Of a stretch of DNA of 64,000 bases, positions 33,836-42,411 are shown one piece after another. Both the position numbers and the translations under genes were made by a program. The DNA comes from Mycobacterium sp. ACS1612 (lineage in GTDB: Bacteria; Actinomycetota; Actinomycetes; Mycobacteriales; Mycobacteriaceae). The stretch is from assembly GCF_001667505.1 (NCBI RefSeq), contig NZ_LZHZ01000060.1, positions 1 to 64,000 on the forward strand, in the 5' to 3' direction. Under the pieces are notes generated by a model. That model ran no database searches, was not told the origin of the DNA, and worked only from the letters and a program-made list of their open reading frames with translations. The stretch's first letter is position 1, and every line of letters starts with the position of its first letter.

Positions 33836-35035
33836 ATGCTGCCGGTGAGCCATTTCGAGAAGGACGCGATCATCAGCGGCCTGGGCATCTCGCGCATCGG
33901 CCGCCGAACGGGCATCCCCGGTCTCGAACTCACCCTCGAGGCGGCCCACTCCGCCATCGAGGACGCCGGGCTGACGCCTGCCGACATCGACGGAATCGGC
34001 ACGCTGGGCGATACGCCCCCCAGCGCGGTGCTCGACGCGCTGGGCATCGACGCCACCGATCAGACCTCGGGCTTCGGTACCGGCGGCGTGCTCATCCCGG
34101 TGATGTCGGCGTTCCGCGCGGTCTCCGAACGCCGGGCGCATCACGTGCTGGTCTACCGAACCGTCGCGATGCTGGGCGGTTCAGTGGATCAAACCGCGTC
34201 ACCCATGCTCAACCCGCTGGCGTCGCCGCCCGTCGAGCCACGTCAGCCGGGCACCCGGCGCAAACTCAAACCGTTCGAAGACCTCGACGAACTGTTGGCC
34301 GCGCACTCGTATTCGGCGGCGAACTGGTTGGCGATGCACTGCCGCCGCCACATGGACCTGTACGGAACGACCAAAGAACAATTGGGCTGGCTCGCCATCC
34401 ACAGCCGACGCAACGCCGGACTGAATCCGCGTGCGGCCTACCGGGATCCGATGAGCATGGCCGACTACCTGGCGGCGCGTCCGGTGTCGACACCGTTCGG
34501 ACTGTTGGACTGCGACGTACCGATCGACGGATCCATCGCGATGGTTGTCTCCCATGCCGACTACGCACCGGATTGCCCGAACCGGGCCGTCGCGGTCGAG
34601 GCCATCGGCGGGGCGTACGGTTCGGGTGGATGGTTCCATCGCGACGATTTCCCGAAGATGGCGTCCGTAGAAGCGGCGGCCGAAATGTGGTCACGCACGG
34701 ACCTGACACCCGCGGATGTGGACGTGGCCGAAATATACGACGGCTTCACCTTTCTGACGCTCGCCTGGCTGGAAGCACTGGGCTTCTGCGCCGACGGCGA
34801 GGCGGGGCCGTTCATCGAGGGCGCGACACGCATCGCCCTCGACGGCGAGTTGCCGCTGAACACCTACGGCGGCCAATTGTCGGCCGGACGCATGCACGGC
34901 TATTGGCTGCTGCACGAGGCGTGTCTGCAACTGCGCGGGCAGGCTGGTGACCGGCAGGTGACACAGCGACCGCAAGTCGCTGTCGCTGCAGCAGGAGGCG
35001 GACCGATCGCAGGATGCATGGTGCTGACATGCTGA
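33836..35035 (+). CDS. thiolase-like lipid-transfer protein (partner of DUF35)
   Basis: A 399-residue thiolase-fold protein. N-terminal AIISGLGISRIGRRTG and the later VAEIYDGFTFLTLAWLEALG and NTYGGQLSAGRMHGYWLLHEA match the Ltp/SCP2-thiolase-like group. The usual nucleophilic Cys motif near residue 90 is absent (FGTGGVLIPVM), so it is not a classical thiolase. Ltp-type proteins with a DUF35 partner catalyse retro-aldol cleavage of acyl-CoAs in steroid breakdown; the DUF35 gene here is its divergent neighbour. ATG at 33836 follows GAGGTG; a GTG at 33845 is an alternative. Confidence 0.87.
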   Translation: MLPVSHFEKDAIISGLGISRIGRRTGIPGLELTLEAAHSAIEDAGLTPADIDGIGTLGDTPPSAVLDALGIDATDQTSGFGTGGVLIPVMSAFRAVSERRAHHVLVYRTVAMLGGSVDQTASPMLNPLASPPVEPRQPGTRRKLKPFEDLDELLAAHSYSAANWLAMHCRRHMDLYGTTKEQLGWLAIHSRRNAGLNPRAAYRDPMSMADYLAARPVSTPFGLLDCDVPIDGSIAMVVSHADYAPDCPNRAVAVEAIGGAYGSGGWFHRDDFPKMASVEAAAEMWSRTDLTPADVDVAEIYDGFTFLTLAWLEALGFCADGEAGPFIEGATRIALDGELPLNTYGGQLSAGRMHGYWLLHEACLQLRGQAGDRQVTQRPQVAVAAAGGGPIAGCMVLTC

Positions 35036-35790
35036 ACCCTGTTACCCGACGCCAAGCCCTCAAGTGGGCCGCCGCCACACCGGTGGTCCTTGGCCTCGGC
35101 GCGCTGGCGCCACAAGCTTCTGCGGCCAGCCTCAGGCTGATCGACTTCACGCACCGGTTGGTTCCGCCGCAAGCGATCAAGTCAGCAGGGTTCGACGGTG
35201 CGCTCGTGTACGTGTCCGAATTGCGGCCAGGCGCGGACTTCGACTTCAAACCGGTGACGCGGGAGTACGCAGACGCGTTACGCGCGAACGGTCTTCACAT
35301 CGTCAGCTGCTATCAGTACGGCAAACCCGGGTGGCCGACACCGTCGGACTACACCCGCGGCTTCGACGGCGGCGTCGCCGACGCCAAGACCGCGCTACGG
35401 TGGCACGGCGCTGCGGGCGGCCCCGACACCGCCCCCATCTTCTTCAGCATCGACGAAGACATCGACCAGGACACGTGGAAAAGCACCGCGGTCCAATGGC
35501 TTCGGGGAATCAACTCCGTGCTCGGCGTGAACCGCACAGGCATCTACGGTCACGCGCAAGTGTGCGGATGGGCGATCGGCGACCATGTCATCGGGCGATC
35601 GACGTCGCCAGGTCACTGGTGGGCGTGGCAGACCAGGGCCTGGTCCCACGGTGAACGTGCGCCAGGGGCCGCGCTCTATCAGTCGGTCGTCGTCACCCCG
35701 TCGGACCCCGGCGTGGTGCTCGCAGGCACCAGCGTCGACGTCGACGACGTCCTCGCACCCGATTTTGGACAGTGGGGCCTGCAACGATGA
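35029..35790 (+). CDS. Tat-exported DUF1906 (Rv2525c-like) glycoside-hydrolase-fold protein
   Basis: About 253 residues. The N-terminus carries a Tat signal (TRRQALKWAAATPVVLGLG, then APQASAA). The mature domain matches DUF1906: IDFTHRLVPPQAIKSAGFDG, HIVSCYQYGKPG, APIFFSIDEDID and the closing DVLAPDFGQWG. Rv2525c of M. tuberculosis has the same plan and a TIM-barrel related to lysozyme-like glycosidases. ATG at 35029 is chosen for a normal Tat n-region; ATG at 35014 also fits. It overlaps the thiolase stop by seven bases and the next hydrolase by four, which is an odd setting for a cell-wall protein. Confidence 0.87.
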   Translation: MLNPVTRRQALKWAAATPVVLGLGALAPQASAASLRLIDFTHRLVPPQAIKSAGFDGALVYVSELRPGADFDFKPVTREYADALRANGLHIVSCYQYGKPGWPTPSDYTRGFDGGVADAKTALRWHGAAGGPDTAPIFFSIDEDIDQDTWKSTAVQWLRGINSVLGVNRTGIYGHAQVCGWAIGDHVIGRSTSPGHWWAWQTRAWSHGERAPGAALYQSVVVTPSDPGVVLAGTSVDVDDVLAPDFGQWGLQR

Positions 35791-36662
35791 CCACGACTCC
35801 GGTGTCGTTCAGCGCCAACGGAATCGACGGCGTCCGCATCGTGGCAGACCGCTACGGCGATCCGGCCGCCCCTGCGGTGGTGTTCCTGCACGGCGGCGGT
35901 CAGACCCGTCGGTCATGGGGTCGCGCCGCGGCCGCGGTCGCCGAACGCGGTTGGCAGGCCGTCACGGTCGACCTGCGCGGCCACGGTGAATCCGACTGGT
36001 CGGACGACGGCGACTACCGCGTCACCACGTTCGCCAAAGACGTGCTCGAAGTGCTGCGCCTGCTTCCTGCACGGCCGGTGTTGGTGGGCGCCTCGCTGGG
36101 TGGCTTCACGTCGATGCTGCTGGCTGGCGAGCTTTCGCCCGCCACGGTGCGCGCCGTGGTGCTCGTCGACATCGTGCCCGACATGAATCCCTCGGGAGCG
36201 TCGCGGATCCACAACTTCATGTACGACCGGATGGAATCGGGTTTCGAATCGCTCGACGAGGTCGCCGACATGATCCAGGAGTACAACCCGCACCGGCCCC
36301 GGCCGACCGATCTCGACGGCCTCCGAACGAATCTGCGCCAGCGAGACGGTCGTTGGTTTTGGCATTGGGACCCGAAGTTCATCGACGGCACCTCGGCGCT
36401 CCCGCCGATCGAGGTGACCGAGGTGGACCGGATGTACGACGCGGTCGAGTCGATTCTCCGCACCCGCGTGCAGATGCTTCTGGTGCGCGGCCAGATGAGC
36501 GACCTGGTCACCGCCGAACGTGCTGACGCGTTCATCGCTCGCTTCCCCGAAATCGGCTTCGTCGACGTGGGAGGTGCCGGGCACATGGTCGCGGGCGATC
36601 GCAACGACCTGTTCGCCGACGCCGTCGTCGAATTCCTCACCAAGCACGCCGACAAGGACTGA
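35787..36662 (+). CDS. alpha/beta hydrolase
   Basis: A 291-residue hydrolase. HGGGQTRRSWG forms the oxyanion region, VDLRGHGESDW follows, and the nucleophile elbow is GASLGG. The late GGAGHMVAGD supplies the histidine. ATG at 35787 shares ATGA with the DUF1906 stop. The pattern fits esterases or C-C bond hydrolases acting on small carboxylic substrates. The neighbouring VOC gene, two bases downstream, may act on a related compound. Substrate unknown. Confidence 0.9.
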   Translation: MTTTPVSFSANGIDGVRIVADRYGDPAAPAVVFLHGGGQTRRSWGRAAAAVAERGWQAVTVDLRGHGESDWSDDGDYRVTTFAKDVLEVLRLLPARPVLVGASLGGFTSMLLAGELSPATVRAVVLVDIVPDMNPSGASRIHNFMYDRMESGFESLDEVADMIQEYNPHRPRPTDLDGLRTNLRQRDGRWFWHWDPKFIDGTSALPPIEVTEVDRMYDAVESILRTRVQMLLVRGQMSDLVTAERADAFIARFPEIGFVDVGGAGHMVAGDRNDLFADAVVEFLTKHADKD

Positions 36663-36664
36663 AC

Positions 36665-37018
36665 ATGCGAGCAGAGCGCATCACCGCGAATCTTCAAGTA
36701 GCCGACGTCGATGCCGCCAAGAGCTTCTACACCGACTATCTCGGGTTGCGCGACGAGGAGTTCAACATGGGCTGGGCGGCCCGCTACACCTCACCCGAGA
36801 CCGGAGCCCACGTCCAACTCGTGAGGCGTGACCTCGAGGCGCACCTGCTGCCTGTCATCTCGGTGCACGCCGACGACGTCGACGCCGCGCACGACGAAGC
36901 GCGGCAGCTCGGCTACGAGGTGGTGTACCCGCTGACCACCGAGGCGTGGGGGGTGCGCCGGTTCATGGTCAAGGCACCCGACGGCAACGTGATCAACATC
37001 GTGCAACACCGGGCGTAG
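36665..37018 (+). CDS. VOC-family (glyoxalase-like) protein
   Basis: A 117-residue single VOC unit: ITANLQVADVDAAKSFYTDY at the start, WAARYTSPETGAHVQL, and MVKAPDGNVINIVQH at the end. The usual first metal histidine seems replaced (ITANLQV), so it may be a binding or antibiotic-resistance-type member and not a metal enzyme. It directly follows the alpha/beta hydrolase gene in the same direction. Confidence 0.85.
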   Translation: MRAERITANLQVADVDAAKSFYTDYLGLRDEEFNMGWAARYTSPETGAHVQLVRRDLEAHLLPVISVHADDVDAAHDEARQLGYEVVYPLTTEAWGVRRFMVKAPDGNVINIVQHRA

Positions 37019-37021
37019 CGG

Positions 37022-37876
37022 TCACCTGCCGTGCGTGGCGAAGAACTGCGCGCTGGCTTGCGATGAATCGATCAGCCAGGCGTGACCGCCGCCGTCGACC
37101 TGAAGGAAATCGACCTCGGTACCGCGGGCGCATCCCGCGGCGGTGAACCGGTGCACGGCACCGACGGCGTCTTCGACCGGCGCACCGGGGCAGCCGTCGA
37201 GTTCGCGCCACCGCTGCGCGAGCGCCGGCGCCGCCACGATGTCGCTGTACCCGCCGCGACCGAGCATCGTGCCGCCGCCGAACGGCACGACGGGGTCGGC
37301 GGTGCCGTGCACTTGCAGGACCGAGACAGGTTGGGACGGCGCGCACGGATACGCGGCGCTGAGCGTTCCGGCGACCGGGGCGATCGCGGAGACCAGGTCG
37401 GCGCGTTGGCATGCCAGTCGGTTGGCCATGAACGCGCCCGCCGACAGGCCCGTGGCGAACACCCGCCCGGGTGGGATGCCGTAGTCGCGGGAGAGTTGAT
37501 CGATCAGCGCCGCCAGGAAGCCGACGTCGTCGACCCCCTGGCGGTCGGGCACCGACGCACCGCGGCCGTCGGCCCAGCTGAGGTCGATACCGTCGGGATA
37601 GGCCACCACGAACCCGTGCTGGTCGGCCACGGCGTCGTAGTTCGTTATCGCGGCCTGCTCGCCGCCGCTCTGCCCGGCGCCGTGCAGGTTGATCACCAGA
37701 CCGCTCGGCGGACCCGGTGGGACGTGCAGTTGGTACGTCCGAGGCAACCCGCCGATCACCAGCTCACCCGGTGCATCCTCGCCTGGAAACGCCGACGCCG
37801 GTGCGTTGGCGAAAACGACAGAACTCACAACGACAGCTGCCGCTGCCGCAATGCGTCTTGCGTACCCATTCAGCAC
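37022..37876 (-). CDS. secreted PHB-depolymerase-family esterase (LpqC-like)
   Basis: A 284-residue secreted hydrolase. GTG at 37876 gives a clean signal peptide (RRIAAAAAVVVSSVVFANAP, cut after ASA); an ATG at 37912 would lengthen the leader. INLHGAGQSGGEQ is the oxyanion strand, GLSAGAFMANRLAC holds the nucleophile serine, HGTADPVVPFGG the aspartate and GGGHAW the histidine. This is the esterase/PHB depolymerase family that also includes feruloyl esterases. The very long open frame upstream, antisense to the next gene, is not coding. The gene ends three bases from the convergent VOC gene. Confidence 0.87.
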   Translation of the reverse strand: MLNGYARRIAAAAAVVVSSVVFANAPASAFPGEDAPGELVIGGLPRTYQLHVPPGPPSGLVINLHGAGQSGGEQAAITNYDAVADQHGFVVAYPDGIDLSWADGRGASVPDRQGVDDVGFLAALIDQLSRDYGIPPGRVFATGLSAGAFMANRLACQRADLVSAIAPVAGTLSAAYPCAPSQPVSVLQVHGTADPVVPFGGGTMLGRGGYSDIVAAPALAQRWRELDGCPGAPVEDAVGAVHRFTAAGCARGTEVDFLQVDGGGHAWLIDSSQASAQFFATHGR

Positions 37877-37996
37877 TAGTTGGCCAGAGTAAAGGACCCG
37901 GCCAATTCGCATCTCCGGTTCGGAGGATGAGGCCGATGCCCCATGCGCCGACACCTGTGCCGGGCCGACCATTCCAGTATCGGTTGGGAGGCAATC

Positions 37997-39616
37997 ATGT
38001 TCACTATCGAAGAACTGGCCACGATTCCCCTGTTCTCGACACTCGGGGAAAAGGAGTTGGAGTTCCTCGCCGGCGCAGTCGAAGACATCCACCTGGTCCC
38101 CGGGGAGTACGTAGCCCACGAGGGGGACGGCCGGTTCCTGGCCGTCGTGATCGAGGGCATGACGGAGTTGACCAAGATGGTCAACGGCGTCGAACAGGTG
38201 ATCGGCGTGCGGCGACCGGGGGAACTCGGCGGCGAGGTCCCGATGACCCTCGGCACACCGTTGCCCGCCAGCATGCGGGCCGTCGACCGGTCCCGCGTGT
38301 TGAAGCTGACCGTCGAGGACTTCCACACCCTCGCGGCGATGGCGCCCGAGGTGTCGGCCGCCGTCGGTGCCGCCGCAGTGGAGCGCATGGAGATGCTCCG
38401 CAACGCCACCGCGCAGCCGCCCGAACCCGCGATTTTCGTCATCGGTCCGCGGCTCGACCCAGGCGTCCACACCTGCGACAGCTTCCTGCGACGGAACCAG
38501 ATTCCATACGAACACCGGGATCCGGACGACGCTGTGGGGCCGCCCTATCCGGCGGTGATGCTGCGCGACGGCACCCGGCTGAGCACCCCGACGATGCGTG
38601 CGGTCGCCACGGTCGCGGGCCTGACAGTTGCGCCCGGCAGGGCGCATTACGACGTGGTGATCGTCGGTGGCGGACCCGCCGGGTTGACCGCAGCAGTCAA
38701 TGCCGCCTCCGAAGGGCTGCAGACTGCGCTGATCGAATCGTTCGCCCCCGGCGGGCAGGCAGGCACCTCGACCCGCATCGAGAACTACACCGGATTTCCG
38801 TTCGGCGTCTCCGGCGACGACCTGGCCAGTCGCGCGCTGCGGCAGGCGAAGCGGCTGGGCGCCGAGATCATCGTGACTCGCCGCGTGGAGACCATCGACC
38901 CCTCGGCGATGACCGTCGGACTGGACGGCGGCGATCTCCTGCGAACCAAATCGATCGTGCTCGCGATGGGCGTGGACTGGCGGAGACTTCAGGTCGACGA
39001 CGTCGAACGGTTCATCGGCGCCGGCATCTACTACGGCGCCGCGCGCAGCGACGCCAGACTGGCGCAGGGCAAGGACGTCTATCTGATCGGGGCAGGCAAT
39101 TCGGCCGGACAAGCCGCGATCTTCTTCTCCACGCATGCCCGATCGGTGACGCTTCTGGTCCGCGGTGAGTCGCTTGCCGAGAGCATGTCGCACTACCTCA
39201 TCCAGCAGATCGCGACGAAAGCCAACATCCGCATCGAAACACGCTCCGAGGTCGTCGCCGTGCACGGAGACGAACGACTCGAAGCGATCGACGTCATCGA
39301 TCACAGAACCGGCACGACGTCTCGCCGCGATGCCGGCGTCGTCTTCGTGCTCATCGGCGCGGAAACCGCCACCGACTGGCTTCCGCCCGAGATCTTGCGC
39401 GACGAGCACGGTTTCGTCGTGACGGGTAGTGACGTGGTGAAGGCCGGTCAGTACAGCGCTGATCGCGAACCGCTCGCGCTCGAAACGAGCGCTGACGGGA
39501 TCTTCGCCGTCGGCGACATCCGCTCGGGCTCGGTGAAACGCGTCGCGGCATCCGTCGGCGAAGGCGGGGTGGCCATCGCGATGGTGCACCGCTACCTACT
39601 GCAGGCACAGCCATGA
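37997..39616 (+). CDS. cyclic-nucleotide-domain / thioredoxin-reductase-like fusion without CxxC
   Basis: A 539-residue three-part protein. Residues 1-135 are a cyclic-nucleotide-binding domain (PLFSTLGEKELEFLAGAVED, GELGGEVPM). Residues 143-205 look like a thioredoxin fold (AIFVIGPRLDPGVHTCDSFL) with one cysteine. Residues 216-539 are a thioredoxin-reductase-type flavoprotein: VVIVGGGPAGL binds FAD, VYLIGAGNSAGQAA binds NADPH, and FAVGDIRSG closes. Where TrxB has CxxC there is IYYGAARSDA, so it cannot pass electrons through the standard disulfide. The loss seems a feature of this family. TTGGGAGG precedes ATG 37997. Its stop overlaps a GNAT gene by four bases. Confidence 0.9.
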   Translation: MFTIEELATIPLFSTLGEKELEFLAGAVEDIHLVPGEYVAHEGDGRFLAVVIEGMTELTKMVNGVEQVIGVRRPGELGGEVPMTLGTPLPASMRAVDRSRVLKLTVEDFHTLAAMAPEVSAAVGAAAVERMEMLRNATAQPPEPAIFVIGPRLDPGVHTCDSFLRRNQIPYEHRDPDDAVGPPYPAVMLRDGTRLSTPTMRAVATVAGLTVAPGRAHYDVVIVGGGPAGLTAAVNAASEGLQTALIESFAPGGQAGTSTRIENYTGFPFGVSGDDLASRALRQAKRLGAEIIVTRRVETIDPSAMTVGLDGGDLLRTKSIVLAMGVDWRRLQVDDVERFIGAGIYYGAARSDARLAQGKDVYLIGAGNSAGQAAIFFSTHARSVTLLVRGESLAESMSHYLIQQIATKANIRIETRSEVVAVHGDERLEAIDVIDHRTGTTSRRDAGVVFVLIGAETATDWLPPEILRDEHGFVVTGSDVVKAGQYSADREPLALETSADGIFAVGDIRSGSVKRVAASVGEGGVAIAMVHRYLLQAQP

Positions 39617-39939
39617 CCACCGCGACGCCGACCGTCACCGATGTGCCCGCGCGGCGGCGCTTCGAGATCGCAGTCGACGGGGAGGTCGCCGGCTTCGTGG
39701 AGTATCGGCGCCGACCCGGCGTGATCTCCTTGATCCACACCGAGATCGACCGGTCCCGTGAGGGCGCCGGGCTGGGCACGTTGCTCGTCAAGGCCGCGTT
39801 GGATGCTGCGCGCGCACAGGGATTGGCGGTGCAGCCCTACTGCCCGTTCGTCCAGCGTTTCATCGACCGGCACCCCGAATACCTCGACCTGGTACCTGCG
39901 GACCGGCGCGCGATGTTCCCGTTGGACCCGAAAGGATGA
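39613..39939 (+). CDS. GNAT-family N-acetyltransferase (YjdJ type)
   Basis: A 108-residue short acetyltransferase. The acetyl-CoA loop is DRSREGAGLGTLLVKAALDA, and the C-terminal LAVQPYCPFVQRFIDRHPEY is the mark of the small YjdJ/GTLF1-like group. These minimal GNATs have no well-established substrate. The ATG overlaps the stop of the cyclic-nucleotide/TrxR fusion by ATGA, so the two are made together and may share a role. In mycobacteria a cAMP-regulated acetyltransferase exists as a single fused protein; here the sensor and acetyltransferase are separate, which is only a suggestion. Confidence 0.88.
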   Translation: MTTATPTVTDVPARRRFEIAVDGEVAGFVEYRRRPGVISLIHTEIDRSREGAGLGTLLVKAALDAARAQGLAVQPYCPFVQRFIDRHPEYLDLVPADRRAMFPLDPKG

Positions 39940-39963
39940 GGCTGCGCTGGTTATCGTGAGCCG

Positions 39964-42309
39964 GTGAGCCAGGCAGGCGGTCCGAGTCAGCCTCCCCCGC
40001 CCATGCTCACCGTCAGCTCCGACGGTATGCGGCGCACGTTTCCGCCAGGCCGCGACGTGATTGTCGGCCGCGACGTCCGAGCCGATCTGCGTATCCCGCA
40101 CCCGGCCATTTCGCGGGCGCACATGATTCTGCGGTACCACGACGGCTTCTGGATGGCGATCGACAACAGCAGCCGCAACGGGATCTTCCTCGGCGCGCAA
40201 CGGATCCAATCGACCGCCGCGACCGACGGGTTGAGCCTCAACCTCGGCAACCCCGACGGGCCGCGACTGACGTTCGAACTCGCTCTCGCACCGGACAACC
40301 GGACCACGGCGCAAACGAAGCGGCCCGTCATCGCCGCGCCCACCCAGGCCATCACGGCGCTACGCGCACGGCGGCGAGGACCCGAAGCACAGCACGCCAC
40401 CACCGTCGGACGCGCGCCGGACAACGACATCGTCGTCGCCGACATGCTGGCATCGCGCCACCACGCCCGACTGCTGCCGACGCCGTCCGGCACGCAGATC
40501 CAGGACATGCGCAGCATCAACGGCACGTTCGTCAACGGACAACGTGTCAAGGACACGATGCTTCGCGAGAACGACGTCGTCACGATCGGCAACATCGACC
40601 TGGTATTCGACGGCGGCACCCTCGTACCCCGCACCGCCCCGGCCACCACGACCGGCGGACTCGAGGTGCACGGCGTCGGGATGACCCTCAAGCGAGGCGC
40701 CGTGACTCTGCTGGATCGGGTGTCGTTCACCGCGAGCCCCGGCACGCTGACGGCAGTGATCGGCCCGTCCGGCTCTGGCAAGACCACATTGTTGAAAGCC
40801 ATTGTGGGACTTGCCCGCCCGAGCAGCGGTTCGGTGTCATTCGACGGCCGTGACCTGCACGCCGACTACGCCGCGTTGCGCAGCCGCATCGGCATGGTGC
40901 CGCAGCACGACGTCGCGCACCGCGGACTCACAGTCGCGCAAACGCTGAATTTCGCCGCGGAACTGCGGATGCCGCCCGACACTTCGAGAGCCGACCGCCA
41001 GCAGGTGGTATCACGGGTGCTCGCAGAACTCGACATGACCGCGCACGCCGACAAGCGGGTCGACCAACTGTCCGGCGGGCAACGTAAACGCGTTTCGGTC
41101 GCCATGGAGCTGCTGACCGAACCGTCGCTGCTTGTACTCGACGAGCCGACAACGGGTTTGGACCCAGCGCTGGACCGCCAGGTGATGACCATGCTGCGCC
41201 GGCTCGCCGACGCCGGCCGTGTCATCGTGGTGGTCACCCACTCGCTGGCGTTTCTGCACGAGTGCGATCAGGTGCTGCTGCTGGCCCCTGGCGGCAGGGC
41301 CGCGTACTGCGGACCGCCCCACGAGCTCGGTCAGGCCATGGGCACCACCGACTGGGCCGACATCTTCACCGGCGTCACCACCGATCCCGTTGGAGCGCAA
41401 CGACGTTACTTCGAACGCCACGGCGCGGCGGCCGAGCGCCCGGCCCCATCCACGCCGTTCGTCAACGTCGGCAAGCCCGCGCGCACCAGCCTGTGGCGGC
41501 AGTTCTCGGCGCTGTGCCGCAGACAGGTTCGACTCCTGCTTAACAGCCATCGCTACTTCGTGTTCCTGCTTGCGCTACCGATTCTCGTCGGTCTGCTGCC
41601 GTTGACGGTGGGCGGCAGTGCGGGCTTCGGGAAGCCGCAGCCGGGTGCGGCGGCGCCGATGGAGCCGCGCCAGATCATCGTGTTACTCAGTTTCGGCGCG
41701 ATCCTGATGGGCATCACGCTGACGGTCCGCGATCTGATCGGCGAGCGCGCCGCCTACCGCCACGAACAGGCCGCCGGATTGTCGGCCTCGGCGTACCTGT
41801 TGGCCAAGATCGTGGTGTTCGGCGCGGTCGCGACGCTTCAGTCGGTGCTGTTGGTATCGGTCGTCACGGCGCCGGTCATCGGGAAGCCCTCGCCGTCGAC
41901 CGCCGCGGTGCTGGGCAGCCCGATGCTGGAAGTGTTCGTCGACGTCGCGGCGACGGCCGTGGTGGCGGTCATCCTGGGCCTGGCGGTCTCCTCGGTGTGC
42001 CGGTCAAGCGATCAGTACATCCCGCTGCTGGCGGTCGTCTGCACCGCACAACTCGTGCTCGCAGGCAGCGTCATTCCGGTGACGGGTCGCCCGGTGCTCG
42101 AGGCGATCGCCGCACTCACGCCCGCGCGCTGGGGCGTCGCCGCGATGGCATCGAGCATCGACTTACCGAATCTGGTTCCCGCCGCGACAGATCCGATGTG
42201 GGCGCACAGCGCATCGCGGTGGTTGGCCAACATGGCGATGCTCGCAGTGCTCGGGTTGGCTTTCGCCACGTTCGTCCGCTGGCGGCTGCGGCTAAAGGCC
42301 GCCGCGTAG
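39964..42309 (+). CDS. double-FHA ABC half-transporter (Rv1747-like)
   Basis: A 781-residue membrane protein. Two FHA phosphothreonine-binding domains lie at about 14-110 (VGRDVRADLRI, ISRAHMILRY) and 130-215 (VGRAPDNDIVV, SINGTFVNG). The ATPase follows with Walker A GPSGSGKTT at about 267, signature LSGGQRKR at about 369 and Walker B LLVLDEPTTGLD. The C-terminal third has about six membrane helices of the ABC2 type. Rv1747 has the same order, is phosphorylated by PknF and exports cell-envelope lipoglycan precursors. GTG at 39964 is used. It ends 102 bases before the ATP-grasp operon. Confidence 0.93.
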   Translation: MSQAGGPSQPPPPMLTVSSDGMRRTFPPGRDVIVGRDVRADLRIPHPAISRAHMILRYHDGFWMAIDNSSRNGIFLGAQRIQSTAATDGLSLNLGNPDGPRLTFELALAPDNRTTAQTKRPVIAAPTQAITALRARRRGPEAQHATTVGRAPDNDIVVADMLASRHHARLLPTPSGTQIQDMRSINGTFVNGQRVKDTMLRENDVVTIGNIDLVFDGGTLVPRTAPATTTGGLEVHGVGMTLKRGAVTLLDRVSFTASPGTLTAVIGPSGSGKTTLLKAIVGLARPSSGSVSFDGRDLHADYAALRSRIGMVPQHDVAHRGLTVAQTLNFAAELRMPPDTSRADRQQVVSRVLAELDMTAHADKRVDQLSGGQRKRVSVAMELLTEPSLLVLDEPTTGLDPALDRQVMTMLRRLADAGRVIVVVTHSLAFLHECDQVLLLAPGGRAAYCGPPHELGQAMGTTDWADIFTGVTTDPVGAQRRYFERHGAAAERPAPSTPFVNVGKPARTSLWRQFSALCRRQVRLLLNSHRYFVFLLALPILVGLLPLTVGGSAGFGKPQPGAAAPMEPRQIIVLLSFGAILMGITLTVRDLIGERAAYRHEQAAGLSASAYLLAKIVVFGAVATLQSVLLVSVVTAPVIGKPSPSTAAVLGSPMLEVFVDVAATAVVAVILGLAVSSVCRSSDQYIPLLAVVCTAQLVLAGSVIPVTGRPVLEAIAALTPARWGVAAMASSIDLPNLVPAATDPMWAHSASRWLANMAMLAVLGLAFATFVRWRLRLKAAA

Positions 42310-42411
42310 CCGGTCCCTTACCGAACGGATAGAAAATTCTCCCCTTTTCGGAGCGGAATCTGGCTTCGCGACGATTCCGGCGGAGGCCGCTGATCACGAC
42401 TATTTCAAGTC

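Noticed and set aside
37880..37905. Inverted repeat TTGGCC-N14-GGCCAA upstream of the esterase
   Set aside because: Short arms and a wide loop in GC-rich DNA; too likely by chance to call an operator.
37877..39589. 855-codon open frame on the minus strand upstream of the esterase
   Set aside because: It is antisense to the cyclic-nucleotide/TrxR fusion; the esterase signal peptide begins at 37876.
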